DNA of 64,000 nt, from IMG/VR virus record IMGVR_UViG_3300042558_001959, positions 37,981 through 101,980 of that record; one strand, given 5' to 3'. Each line of letters begins with the position of its first letter. Position 1 is the first letter of the stretch. Both the position numbers and the translations under genes were made by a program. This stretch comes from a virus. The notes below the pieces were generated by a model. That model was not told the DNA's origin. It saw nothing but the letters and a program-made list of their open reading frames with translations, and did not search any database. This document shows, piece by piece, positions 54,451-61,574 of this stretch.

Positions 54451-54844
54451 AGTATTTCTTTCAGGAGCAATCGAAGGAGTTGAAGATTATGGTCGTTTTT
54501 GGCGCAAATCAGCAACTAAAGGATTGCACCTTGCTGGATATGATGTGTTAGATCCAACTACTATTGTTGGTGAAGGCTATGAAACGCCAGAAGAAATTGT
54601 TGAGAAAAATTTGTTCATGCAACGCAGAGCAGATATTATTCTGGTAGAATATATGTTACAAGATCGCGCATATATAGGTACTGATTTTGAGTTAGCTTGG
54701 GCTAAGTTTAATAATCAGCCAGCAGTAGTCTTTTGCTGTGACTCTAATAAGAATAGAGTCTACCTAAAGTATATGGCAACAAAACTTGCATCAACAATGC
54801 AAGATGCGATAGAATATATCGCAACCAATTATCCATCAAATTAA
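54440..54844 (+). CDS. Nucleoside 2-deoxyribosyltransferase-like protein (134 aa)
   Basis: The N-terminal strand and loop KVFLSGAIEGVEDYGRFWR, then GYDVLDPTT, a central DIILVEYM and GTDFELAWAKFNN follow the nucleoside 2-deoxyribosyltransferase/DUF4406-like pattern. In that pattern an acidic residue in the last motif is the nucleophile (here probably the Glu in GTDFELAWA). The enzyme may swap bases on deoxynucleosides or cleave deoxynucleotides. Beside the SNase-like and Pyr_excise-like genes it fits salvage of host DNA. The catalytic role is inferred. Confidence 0.7.
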   Translation: MPLKVFLSGAIEGVEDYGRFWRKSATKGLHLAGYDVLDPTTIVGEGYETPEEIVEKNLFMQRRADIILVEYMLQDRAYIGTDFELAWAKFNNQPAVVFCCDSNKNRVYLKYMATKLASTMQDAIEYIATNYPSN

Positions 54845-54859
54845 TGAAAGGTAATACCA

Positions 54860-55051
54860 ATGTCAGATAACAAGTTCAAGTATTTCACAGTGACTACAAC
54901 TTCGCTCGTGAAGGCTAACAATAAAGCAGACGCAGAGAAGATTGCAACAAGCTCAAGCAATCGTCGCTCAACTCTTGGTGAGATGCTCTACAGAGAAGTA
55001 GACACTGAGCGAATCTCGGCTGCTGAGGCTCGTGAACAGATGGTCGACTGA
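54860..55051 (+). CDS. Small hypothetical protein (63 aa)
   Basis: Start ATG at 54860 with GAAAGGT upstream, 15 nt after the previous stop. The protein reads YFTVTTTSLVKANNKADAEK at its N-terminus, a single strand-helix unit, then a helix with Arg and Glu (RISAAEAREQM). G+C and codon use are higher than in neighbouring genes, which may reflect strong expression or transfer. It ends the operon: the terminator at 55088 follows. Confidence 0.65.
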   Translation: MSDNKFKYFTVTTTSLVKANNKADAEKIATSSSNRRSTLGEMLYREVDTERISAAEAREQMVD

Positions 55052-55087
55052 CCTTCGTCAATAAAGTCTCTAAGTAATTATTGGACA

Positions 55088-55119
55088 GAAATTGAGGGGG
55101 GTAAAACCCCCTCGATTTC
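55088..55119 (+). terminator. Strong hairpin terminator after the nucleotide-metabolism block
   Basis: GAAATTGAGGGGG (55088-55100) pairs with CCCCCTCGATTTC (55107-55119) to give 13 bp with one G-T pair and a 6-nt loop. ATTTAAA follows. The T-tract is short, but the stem is by far the strongest in this part. The symmetrical A/T end means it may also work for transcripts from the other strand. It separates the metabolic block from the replication block. Confidence 0.8.
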
Positions 55120-55141
55120 ATTTAAAGGTAAGGAAAGAAAA

Positions 55142-55834
55142 ATGATCATTGCACAAATGATTGGTAGAAATGAATCTTCTAGATTTTTAGAAGATGTACT
55201 ACAAAGATTATCAACTCAAGTTGATAAGATAATATTCACAGACGACTGCTCTACGGATGATACTGCTGAAATAGCAGCAAAATACGCTGAAGTTTTTCAA
55301 ACCCCTGAACAATTATTTAATGTTCATGAAGGAAAATTGAGAGCATTTGCGTGGGGCAATTTAGAAAAGTTTGCCAGTGTTGGAGATTGGGTCGTAGCTA
55401 TTGACTGCGATGAAAAACTTTATCACTCGGATGACGCGTCAATTAGGGACGTTTTGAATACATCTCCTTTTGATGTAGTTAATGTGCGCTTCTATCATAT
55501 GTGGAACGAAACTCAATATAGAGTTGACAAATTATGGACACCAAATAATAGTACTAGAATATTTAGGTATGTGGAAAATGGTGGATTCAAAAATAGGCAA
55601 CTAGCCTGCGGATCTGAACCTACATATGTAGCAGACATGATCGCTAGAAAAAACTATTGGGTAGACTCTAAGCTCATAATGCAACATTTAGGTTACATTA
55701 GAGATGAAGATAAGATCTCTAAGCATCAGCGATATTCACAATTAGACGGTGGAGCTTTCCATCAATTAGACCATATCAATTCAATCATAGATGAAAAACC
55801 AGTTCTAATAAACTGGGGATCATTTGGAATTTAA
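55142..55834 (+). CDS. Family 2 glycosyltransferase (230 aa)
   Basis: It has the GT2 start IIAQMIGRNESSRFLEDVL, the nucleotide-binding FTDDCSTDDTAEIA and the metal-binding VVAIDCDEKLY (DxD type). There follow an acceptor region (DVVNVRFYHMW) and a late QHLGYIRDEDK. It is shorter than the first GT2 and not closely similar to it, so it is not a recent duplicate. AAGGA lies before the ATG, just after the terminator at 55088. Acceptor unknown. Confidence 0.85.
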   Translation: MIIAQMIGRNESSRFLEDVLQRLSTQVDKIIFTDDCSTDDTAEIAAKYAEVFQTPEQLFNVHEGKLRAFAWGNLEKFASVGDWVVAIDCDEKLYHSDDASIRDVLNTSPFDVVNVRFYHMWNETQYRVDKLWTPNNSTRIFRYVENGGFKNRQLACGSEPTYVADMIARKNYWVDSKLIMQHLGYIRDEDKISKHQRYSQLDGGAFHQLDHINSIIDEKPVLINWGSFGI

Positions 55835-55845
55835 TAGGAGATAAA

Positions 55846-56493
55846 ATGACATTTCTTAATCCAACAGATTCACTAAAAAATCTTACTCTAGCAATGGGTA
55901 AAAAAGAAAAATTTAGTTATATCAATGTTCCTAAGTCATCTATAGTTGCCCTAAGCAAAAATAGCGAGAATCCATTTCCAGCTAATTTTGCTAAAAATAT
56001 TATTTCTTCATTAAAGAATAATGATAAGAAAATCATGAAAGCAATCTCACATACTTTAGTTTCTGATATTGAAAATGGAAGACACTTTAAGATTGGATTG
56101 AATAAGAATTTTGAGTATTACTACTCAAACGTATTCGAATACTTTTATCTAAATAACAAAGATGCGTATAATTCAGTAATTGATTTCTATATTAGAAATA
56201 CTCCAAAAGTTATTGTTACACTTCATGATAAGAAACTAGCTCAACGCCACTTTGGATTTGATACTCATATCATAAATATTCCCTACAATAATTACCATGA
56301 AAAGCTAGATAGCGTTTACGCTCAATTAGCCGAAATGGAAAAGGAAGTAGATTACTGCCTTTTGGATTGTGGTGTTTTTGGTTTAGCTTTGATGAATAAG
56401 ATGTGGGATAATTTAAACATGTCCATAATTGATACTGGTAAAACTTTGTCATTGAGCAAGGCTGCATTTCATAACAGTACTAATGAAAGATAA
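55846..56493 (+). CDS. Hypothetical protein (215 aa), weakly GT-D-like
   Basis: AGGAG stands 5 nt before the ATG. The C-terminal third (VDYCLLDCGVFGLALMNKMW, then NMSIIDTGKTLSLSK) is reminiscent of the GT-D fold, in which a sugar-binding loop precedes an IDxG motif. The N-terminal half has no match that I recognise. It follows a GT2 gene with 11 nt between them, so a shared glycosylation pathway is a reasonable guess. The call is weak. It overlaps the endonuclease gene by 11 nt. Confidence 0.6.
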   Translation: MTFLNPTDSLKNLTLAMGKKEKFSYINVPKSSIVALSKNSENPFPANFAKNIISSLKNNDKKIMKAISHTLVSDIENGRHFKIGLNKNFEYYYSNVFEYFYLNNKDAYNSVIDFYIRNTPKVIVTLHDKKLAQRHFGFDTHIINIPYNNYHEKLDSVYAQLAEMEKEVDYCLLDCGVFGLALMNKMWDNLNMSIIDTGKTLSLSKAAFHNSTNER

Positions 56494-57118
56494 TTATAAA
56501 AAAATACAAGATGATGATATTGAATTCTTAATAGATCTTTTATTTGATACTAATTATTCAATAAATCAAATAGCAAAAGAACTTGACGTTCCAATATCTG
56601 AGATAAATAAAAAGATTAATTATCTTGGATTAAATTGGTTAAAAGATTCTAAAAAGAAAATGTCACGTGGTCAAACTGCTCTGACAATGATAATGAAGAA
56701 ACTTTTGCCAGGAGAAGACGTAGTTAATGAATTTCATATTGGCGAGAAACTTCGACTAGATGTCTATTGCCCCTCGTATGGAATAGCTGCTGAATATCAT
56801 GGCCGTCAACACTTCTTTTATACATCTAGATTTTTTGAATCAAAATATGAATTTGAAGAAGCGCAAAGAAGAGATATCATTAAGGCACAGTGGTGCAAGG
56901 ATAATGGAATTGCGTTAATTGTTTTCCGCTATAATGACTCTTTAACTGAGAGCAGCGTGTATAATAGGATGCTGGAAGCTATTAGAAATAGTCCAGATAG
57001 CAAGAAAGATAATAATAAAGCAAGTATTACAACTTCTAATTATTATCAAGAAATGAAAAAGAAAAATTCAGAGTATAAAAAGAATCTTTACCGCAAACTA
57101 AAAGGCTCTAAAAATTGA
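56483..57118 (+). CDS. PD-(D/E)XK endonuclease with N-terminal helix-turn-helix (211 aa)
   Basis: Residues about 12-50 form a helix-turn-helix (YSINQIAKELDVPISEINKK). Residues about 85-160 carry a Vsr/DUF559-like nuclease core: LRLDVYCPSYGIAAEYHGRQH, in which the Asp and the Glu are the usual metal ligands, then RRDIIKAQWCKDNGIALIVF. The C-terminus is basic (KKKNSEYKKNLYRKLKG). Such proteins in phages act as Holliday-junction or nicking endonucleases. It sits just before the replicative helicase and may process replication or recombination intermediates. Homing activity is less likely because the gene lies in line within the operon. Confidence 0.75.
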   Translation: MKDNYKKIQDDDIEFLIDLLFDTNYSINQIAKELDVPISEINKKINYLGLNWLKDSKKKMSRGQTALTMIMKKLLPGEDVVNEFHIGEKLRLDVYCPSYGIAAEYHGRQHFFYTSRFFESKYEFEEAQRRDIIKAQWCKDNGIALIVFRYNDSLTESSVYNRMLEAIRNSPDSKKDNNKASITTSNYYQEMKKKNSEYKKNLYRKLKGSKN

Positions 57119-58578
57119 TGGCACTTGAAGATATAGAAGAATCACAAGAAACTCCACTAGAATACCAGGCATTCGCACTCTGCTTGAAAGAGCAAGGTGC
57201 GATATCCTATTTTGACGAGAATCTTTCACAAGATATAGTTGGTATGATTCATGGGGAAAAAGGAATCCATGAATTTTATGGTGCGCTCCTTGGTTTTTAT
57301 CGAGCAACTAATTTAGACATAGTTGATCCAATAGCTTTTAAGTCATGGCTGTCTAGCGAGACAGATATCTATGACGCACTTGGCGGTTCTTCTGGCGTAG
57401 GTATAATGATAGATTATATTCTTAGTCTGGATTCTTCTACAAAAGAATCAGTTGTTGAATTAATAAAGCATAAAGCAAATAAGCGTAAACAAATTCTTAA
57501 TCTTCAAGAACTTCAAATACTTATTAACAAAAAAGGTTTGAAATCACAAGAAGATATTAATCGAATTAATGATTTGACATCCTTAATTAAGGATCTTGAA
57601 AATCAAATTAAGTACGACCCCTTTAGTAAATTGACTACAGCTAATGACATTCTAAATAGAGCTGATCGTTTGCTGGACATACCTGATTTTGTGCCAACGC
57701 AATTTAAAGCCCTCAATAGGGCTATGGGGTACACAGATGAGGGTGGATTCTTTAAGGGCGCTGTACACGCAATTATCGCACCCTCAGGCAAGGGTAAGAG
57801 TACCTTTGCTAAGTGCCTAGCTAATAATTGGCTGGATACTGGCTATAGAGTTTTATATGTAAACTTTGAAGAAGCCTTAGGTCACTGGGAGAGAATTCTT
57901 ATGACCCAAATCATTGGTGAAAATGTTTATTCAGAAGCTCATAAATGGAGCGAAGAAAAGAAACAGTTTTATTTGGCTAAATTTAAATCAAAACTTGAAG
58001 AGTGGGGGGATAGATTGATGGTCCGCCATGATCCTGAAACTCCATATTTTGAAGATCTTGAATTTTGGTTAAGAGATTTGATAGGTCATACTGGAGACAT
58101 GCCAGACGTAGTTATCATTGACACTATCCAATCTATGTTTACTCGTGGCAGTGGCAAAGGTAAGCCAAGATGGGGCGAGTTTGAAGAAATGATGGTTAGA
58201 TTAGAAAAGCTTGCTAGAGATATGAACTGCGCCATGATCATCACAGCTCAAGAAAACTCAAACAGAATGAAAGAAAAAAGAGAAGTTGTTCAGCAGTCAG
58301 ATACAGGTGGATCTTTGGCCATCCAGCAAAAGTGCGCAGTTACAATTTTCATCACAGAAAAACGTTTGGCTTCAAATGATGAAACAGAAGATGAAAATAT
58401 AATGCAGCTTCAAATACCTAAGAACAGAATTACTGGTTCTGCATTTATGTATGATCCACCTTTAGTGAGATATAACGATGCAAAAAAAATCTATGAAGAT
58501 TATGAAGTCATTAGTGATCAATCATACTCAGAGTCAACAGATCTTCAAGAACTATTAAGTGGAGAAGGTTTTGACTAA
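57118..58578 (+). CDS. dnaB: Replicative DNA helicase, DnaB type (486 aa)
   Basis: The N-terminal part (about 1-105) is the DnaB-N helical domain. The RecA core has Walker A APSGKGKST (about residues 221-229), an acidic switch NFEEALGHW, Walker B VVIIDTIQ (about 331-338) and the late sensor motif MIITAQENS. QQSDTGGSLAIQQ matches the H4-like part of the family. It unwinds DNA at the fork. The start is ATG 57118, whose A is shared with the preceding stop (TGATG), in preference to TTG 57115. It is coupled to the Cas4-like nuclease downstream (TAATG). Confidence 0.92.
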   Translation: MALEDIEESQETPLEYQAFALCLKEQGAISYFDENLSQDIVGMIHGEKGIHEFYGALLGFYRATNLDIVDPIAFKSWLSSETDIYDALGGSSGVGIMIDYILSLDSSTKESVVELIKHKANKRKQILNLQELQILINKKGLKSQEDINRINDLTSLIKDLENQIKYDPFSKLTTANDILNRADRLLDIPDFVPTQFKALNRAMGYTDEGGFFKGAVHAIIAPSGKGKSTFAKCLANNWLDTGYRVLYVNFEEALGHWERILMTQIIGENVYSEAHKWSEEKKQFYLAKFKSKLEEWGDRLMVRHDPETPYFEDLEFWLRDLIGHTGDMPDVVIIDTIQSMFTRGSGKGKPRWGEFEEMMVRLEKLARDMNCAMIITAQENSNRMKEKREVVQQSDTGGSLAIQQKCAVTIFITEKRLASNDETEDENIMQLQIPKNRITGSAFMYDPPLVRYNDAKKIYEDYEVISDQSYSESTDLQELLSGEGFD

Positions 58579-59354
58579 TGCTAGAATTAAACGTAGAAGC
58601 AATTAAAGATTTTCAAACTTGTGAAAGATTATACGATTTTAGATATCGTGATAAACTTCCTGAAAAAGTATATTCAAGAGATATTTACACTGCTAAATTT
58701 GAATCAACTATTAAGAATATTATCTATTTCTTTTGGTTCAAAAAACAAGCAGGCATTAGTCCGTCCTATGCCTCGCTGTTAAATAGGTGGGAAAAATTAT
58801 GGTTCCCAAAGAATGTAGATCATTACGATATAGCTACCGAACAACACGAGAGCATGTATGGAAATATGGCTAGCTTGACCACAAAGGCAGCAAGCATACT
58901 ACTTACATTTCACGAAACTTATTCAGACGTAGATATGATTCCTCTAGCTATATCCGAAGAGTATATAGCAATTATCAACAAAGAAATTAAGATAGTAGAC
59001 AAATTTGATTTAATAATTAGAAAAGATAATAAAAATTATGTAACAAAACTTCTTTTTAATTATAAGACTAATCATAGACACATGTATCAAGTTGATTTCT
59101 CTGCTATGTATATGGGATTTAAACTTCGTCATCCAAGTCGAGTTAATGAAACTAACTTTGGTTATATTGATCTAATGTCAAATAGTTTAGATTTTATAGA
59201 ATATGAAATTAGTACAGAAGACATTGACTCTTTGGAATACTGGTGTGATACAATGTGTCATAAGGAAACTTTTGTCCCAAGAAGAGGATTAACAGCTTAC
59301 TGCAAAAAGTGTCCGCACGATGACGCATGTTCTAAATGGATTGGATGGAAATAA
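58578..59354 (+). CDS. Cas4/RecB-like Fe-S exonuclease (258 aa), altered (D/E)-x-K
   Basis: Four cysteines fit a Cas4/AddB-type [4Fe-4S] cluster: C15 in TCERLYDFRYRD, and C242, C245, C251 in YCKKCPHDDACSKW. The nuclease core has D144 (KFDLII) and then FNYKTN, where N161 stands in place of the usual Asp or Glu of the D/E-x-K motif, K163 being kept. Activity may therefore be reduced or depend on another residue. It lies between DnaB and an HD protein, as in many phages where the protein takes part in replication or recombination. No CRISPR array or cas1/cas2 is near. Confidence 0.82.
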   Translation: MLELNVEAIKDFQTCERLYDFRYRDKLPEKVYSRDIYTAKFESTIKNIIYFFWFKKQAGISPSYASLLNRWEKLWFPKNVDHYDIATEQHESMYGNMASLTTKAASILLTFHETYSDVDMIPLAISEEYIAIINKEIKIVDKFDLIIRKDNKNYVTKLLFNYKTNHRHMYQVDFSAMYMGFKLRHPSRVNETNFGYIDLMSNSLDFIEYEISTEDIDSLEYWCDTMCHKETFVPRRGLTAYCKKCPHDDACSKWIGWK

Positions 59355-60022
59355 TGGGTAAGAGTATTTTAGATGATATTCTGAAAGAAGATACAAGTAA
59401 TCAAATTACTCAAGAAGATGAATACTTGGCTCCCTTATTAGGAGAAATTGGACAGATAGATGATGAAGGAATCAAATCATTTGTCAGATCACTTTTGCTA
59501 AAAGCTAGTACATTTTGGGAAATACCATCTAGTTTTTCCGGGAGATATCATCCACCGGATGAACATGGCCCTGGTGGGAATGTGCTACATACTAAAAGAG
59601 TTGTTAGAGTTGCAGAAGTGATATCAGACTCCTATGCATTAAGCATAGAGGAAAGAGATCTTATAATTGCAGCATGCCTGCTACATGATATTACTAAGGG
59701 TATTCCATCTGAAGAAGTCGGGATGTTTCAGTATGATCCAATGCACCCCTACACTGTTAATAAATTTGTATCAGACTGCATTCGATATGATAAGGAATAT
59801 GCCAATGACAGTCATTCATCTACGTTGTTTATTTCTGAAGAAAATGTGCAAAGCATCTTGAGACTAGTGAGATGTCATTTGGGTCCATGGTCACCAGTTC
59901 CAGAAACATATCCGATAACTTATATGGATTATATTGTGCATTTAGCTGACAATATAGCTAGTAAAGTGCATGTTATAATCGAGGATAGTCAATTGATTAA
60001 TGACAGATGGACAAATGAATAG
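59354..60022 (+). CDS. HD-domain phosphohydrolase/nuclease (222 aa)
   Basis: It has the HD signature in order: H79 in LHTKRVVRVAE, LLHDITK (H111-D112), RCHLGPWS near residue 175 and HLADNIASK near 196. The order and the C-terminal part resemble YhaM-like 3' exonuclease HD domains rather than dGTPases. The ATG at 59354 overlaps the previous stop (TAATG); the ATG at 59336 would reach into the cysteine motif of the previous gene. Likely substrates are nucleotides or 3' ends of RNA or DNA. It lies in the replication block. Confidence 0.82.
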   Translation: MGKSILDDILKEDTSNQITQEDEYLAPLLGEIGQIDDEGIKSFVRSLLLKASTFWEIPSSFSGRYHPPDEHGPGGNVLHTKRVVRVAEVISDSYALSIEERDLIIAACLLHDITKGIPSEEVGMFQYDPMHPYTVNKFVSDCIRYDKEYANDSHSSTLFISEENVQSILRLVRCHLGPWSPVPETYPITYMDYIVHLADNIASKVHVIIEDSQLINDRWTNE

Positions 60023-60176
60023 CAGAATATCAAAGAGAATTTATATTATTTCTATACTAGAAGACATAATTAAAGAATCAGTCTACTATAGAAATAATTC
60101 ATTTAATTTGAAAAAAGAAAATCGTATTGTAATCGCCAGTATTTCCGATAAAGAGTCTAAGGCAAAGATACTATGA
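60015..60176 (+). CDS. Small basic protein (53 aa) in the replication operon
   Basis: The ORF starts 8 nt inside the HD gene and ends in an ATGA overlap with the primase gene. It therefore fills the apparent 150-nt gap exactly, which supports it as a real coupled gene. It is basic and hydrophobic-helical at first (SRISKRIYIISILEDIIK), then polar (NLKKENRIVIASISDKESK). No family recognised. Confidence 0.5.
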   Translation: MNSRISKRIYIISILEDIIKESVYYRNNSFNLKKENRIVIASISDKESKAKIL

Positions 60177-61375
60177 TAATCCCAAATGATCCAGATAAAT
60201 TTTTGTCATCTTGGAAATACCTAGAGACAGCAAAGTATGTGCAAAGCTTGGGTAGAGTTATTCGTCAAAAAGACGGAGACAATACTCTATTTATAGAAGC
60301 AAAGGATAAAGAATTTTTTCGTCAACAGAATGGAAATATTGGCCTCTATACTTCTATCTGGCATTATAATTCCACTGATCTAGATAAAGCTATTAGATTA
60401 GGATCATTATATTTTGATATAGACAACAAAGATCCACATGAATCATATATTGATTGCATGAAGTTATATAATTATCTTATTAATTATATTCCAAAGTCTG
60501 CTGTACTGGTATATTTTACTGGTAAAAAAGGCTTTCATATAGAATGTGAAGCCATTACTCTAGGCATTAATCCATCCAATAATCTTCCTAATATTTTTAG
60601 ATTCATAGCTTCAACTCTAAAAGATAAACTCAAGTTAGAATCACTAGATTTCAGTGTGTATGATGCTAGAAGAATGTGGCGCCTAGAAGGCAGTAAGCAT
60701 CAAGATACAAATCTATATAAAAATTTAATACCAGAAGATACTCTCTCTCAGGGTATGGATAGAATAACTGATTATTGCACAGTGCCCTCTCCCAATGAAG
60801 TATCAGAACAGAACTTCAATGCCAAGGCCAATGAATGGTTTAGAGAATTTACCTATAATATGGAAATAGAAAAAGAAAAATCAAAAGATTTTATGGGCTA
60901 TTTCAATAAGTATGGATCAACTGCATTTAAACAAGTGGATGTTAAAGAAAAAGAATTCACTCCTGACAAATTACTAAAAAGCTGTACATCAATAGCTAGA
61001 CTCCAACAACAAGCTATTGAAAAAAAATATCTAGAACATGAGGCAAGACTATTCCTATGTTCAATTTTAACTTATAATGAAGAATCAATAAAATTTCTTC
61101 ATGGTATCTTAAGTAATTGTTCAGACTATAATGTTGAAAAAACTAATAGTCATGTAAACGATTGGATAAAAAGAAGAGAATTGGGAATCGGCGGAAGACC
61201 ATACACATGCGAAAGAGCTAATTCTGCGGGTGTTGGATGTGGAGAATGTTCGCTAGAGAAAAAAAATAAATGGGTAAAGATAGGGGACAAGTATGTTGAA
61301 ACACAAGAGCAGTCTTCTCCATCTCCAGTGCGTTTTGCTTATAAACTAATGGATAAAGGAGGTGAACATGCCTGA
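60173..61375 (+). CDS. Archaeo-eukaryotic-type DNA primase (400 aa)
   Basis: It has the AEP catalytic pattern: LYFDIDNKD (about 78-86, the Asp pair), YFTGKKGFHIECE (about 114-126, the substrate His motif) and DFSVYDARRMWRLEGSKH (about 159-176, third Asp and the basic patch). The C-terminal part has a cysteine group YTCERANSAGVGCGECS (about 344-360), as in the metal-binding tails of such primases. It would make primers for the DnaE polymerase. It is distinct from bacterial DnaG, which is not present in the window. It starts in an ATGA overlap and ends 8 nt inside the next gene. Confidence 0.85.
   Translation: MIIPNDPDKFLSSWKYLETAKYVQSLGRVIRQKDGDNTLFIEAKDKEFFRQQNGNIGLYTSIWHYNSTDLDKAIRLGSLYFDIDNKDPHESYIDCMKLYNYLINYIPKSAVLVYFTGKKGFHIECEAITLGINPSNNLPNIFRFIASTLKDKLKLESLDFSVYDARRMWRLEGSKHQDTNLYKNLIPEDTLSQGMDRITDYCTVPSPNEVSEQNFNAKANEWFREFTYNMEIEKEKSKDFMGYFNKYGSTAFKQVDVKEKEFTPDKLLKSCTSIARLQQQAIEKKYLEHEARLFLCSILTYNEESIKFLHGILSNCSDYNVEKTNSHVNDWIKRRELGIGGRPYTCERANSAGVGCGECSLEKKNKWVKIGDKYVETQEQSSPSPVRFAYKLMDKGGEHA
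61355..61365 (+). promoter_or_regulatory. Perfect Shine-Dalgarno of the zinc-ribbon gene
   Basis: AAAGGAGGTGA is an eleven-base match to the 16S 3' end and lies inside the end of the primase gene. It fixes the next start at ATG 61368 (5 nt after GGAGG). It is the strongest ribosome site in the window. Confidence 0.8.
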
Positions 61376-61574
61376 GATAGAAGATACAGATGATGTTATT
61401 GGCGTCTGCTCTGAATGTAAATCAGATCAGCCCGAAAGATATATGTACAATAGTCCCTTCGCTCAAGAAGGTAAGCCAGTACCGTGCAAGTATTGCGGTG
61501 GAGTGGTAATTATTACATATCGCGAAGTAAGAGATAGCTCTTTAGAAGGTTCAGACAAGAGTAGAGGAATTTAA
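61368..61574 (+). CDS. Zinc-ribbon protein (68 aa)
   Basis: Two CxxC pairs are seen, VCSEC near residue 13 and PCKYCGG near residue 39, the pattern of a zinc ribbon. The N-terminus is acidic (PEIEDTDDVIG). It is made at high level, judging from its ribosome site, and lies between primase and polymerase, overlapping both. It may help to load or regulate replication proteins or bind the transcription apparatus. The exact role cannot be told. Confidence 0.75.
   Translation: MPEIEDTDDVIGVCSECKSDQPERYMYNSPFAQEGKPVPCKYCGGVVIITYREVRDSSLEGSDKSRGI

Noticed and set aside
56483-57118. Homing endonuclease.
   Set aside because: It has an HTH plus a Vsr/DUF559-like core, but is in line with and coupled to the operon and does not interrupt a gene.
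58578-59354. Cas4-like gene as part of a CRISPR adaptation system.
   Set aside because: No repeat-spacer array, cas1 or cas2 is near. The gene lies between replication genes, where phage Cas4-like nucleases are common.
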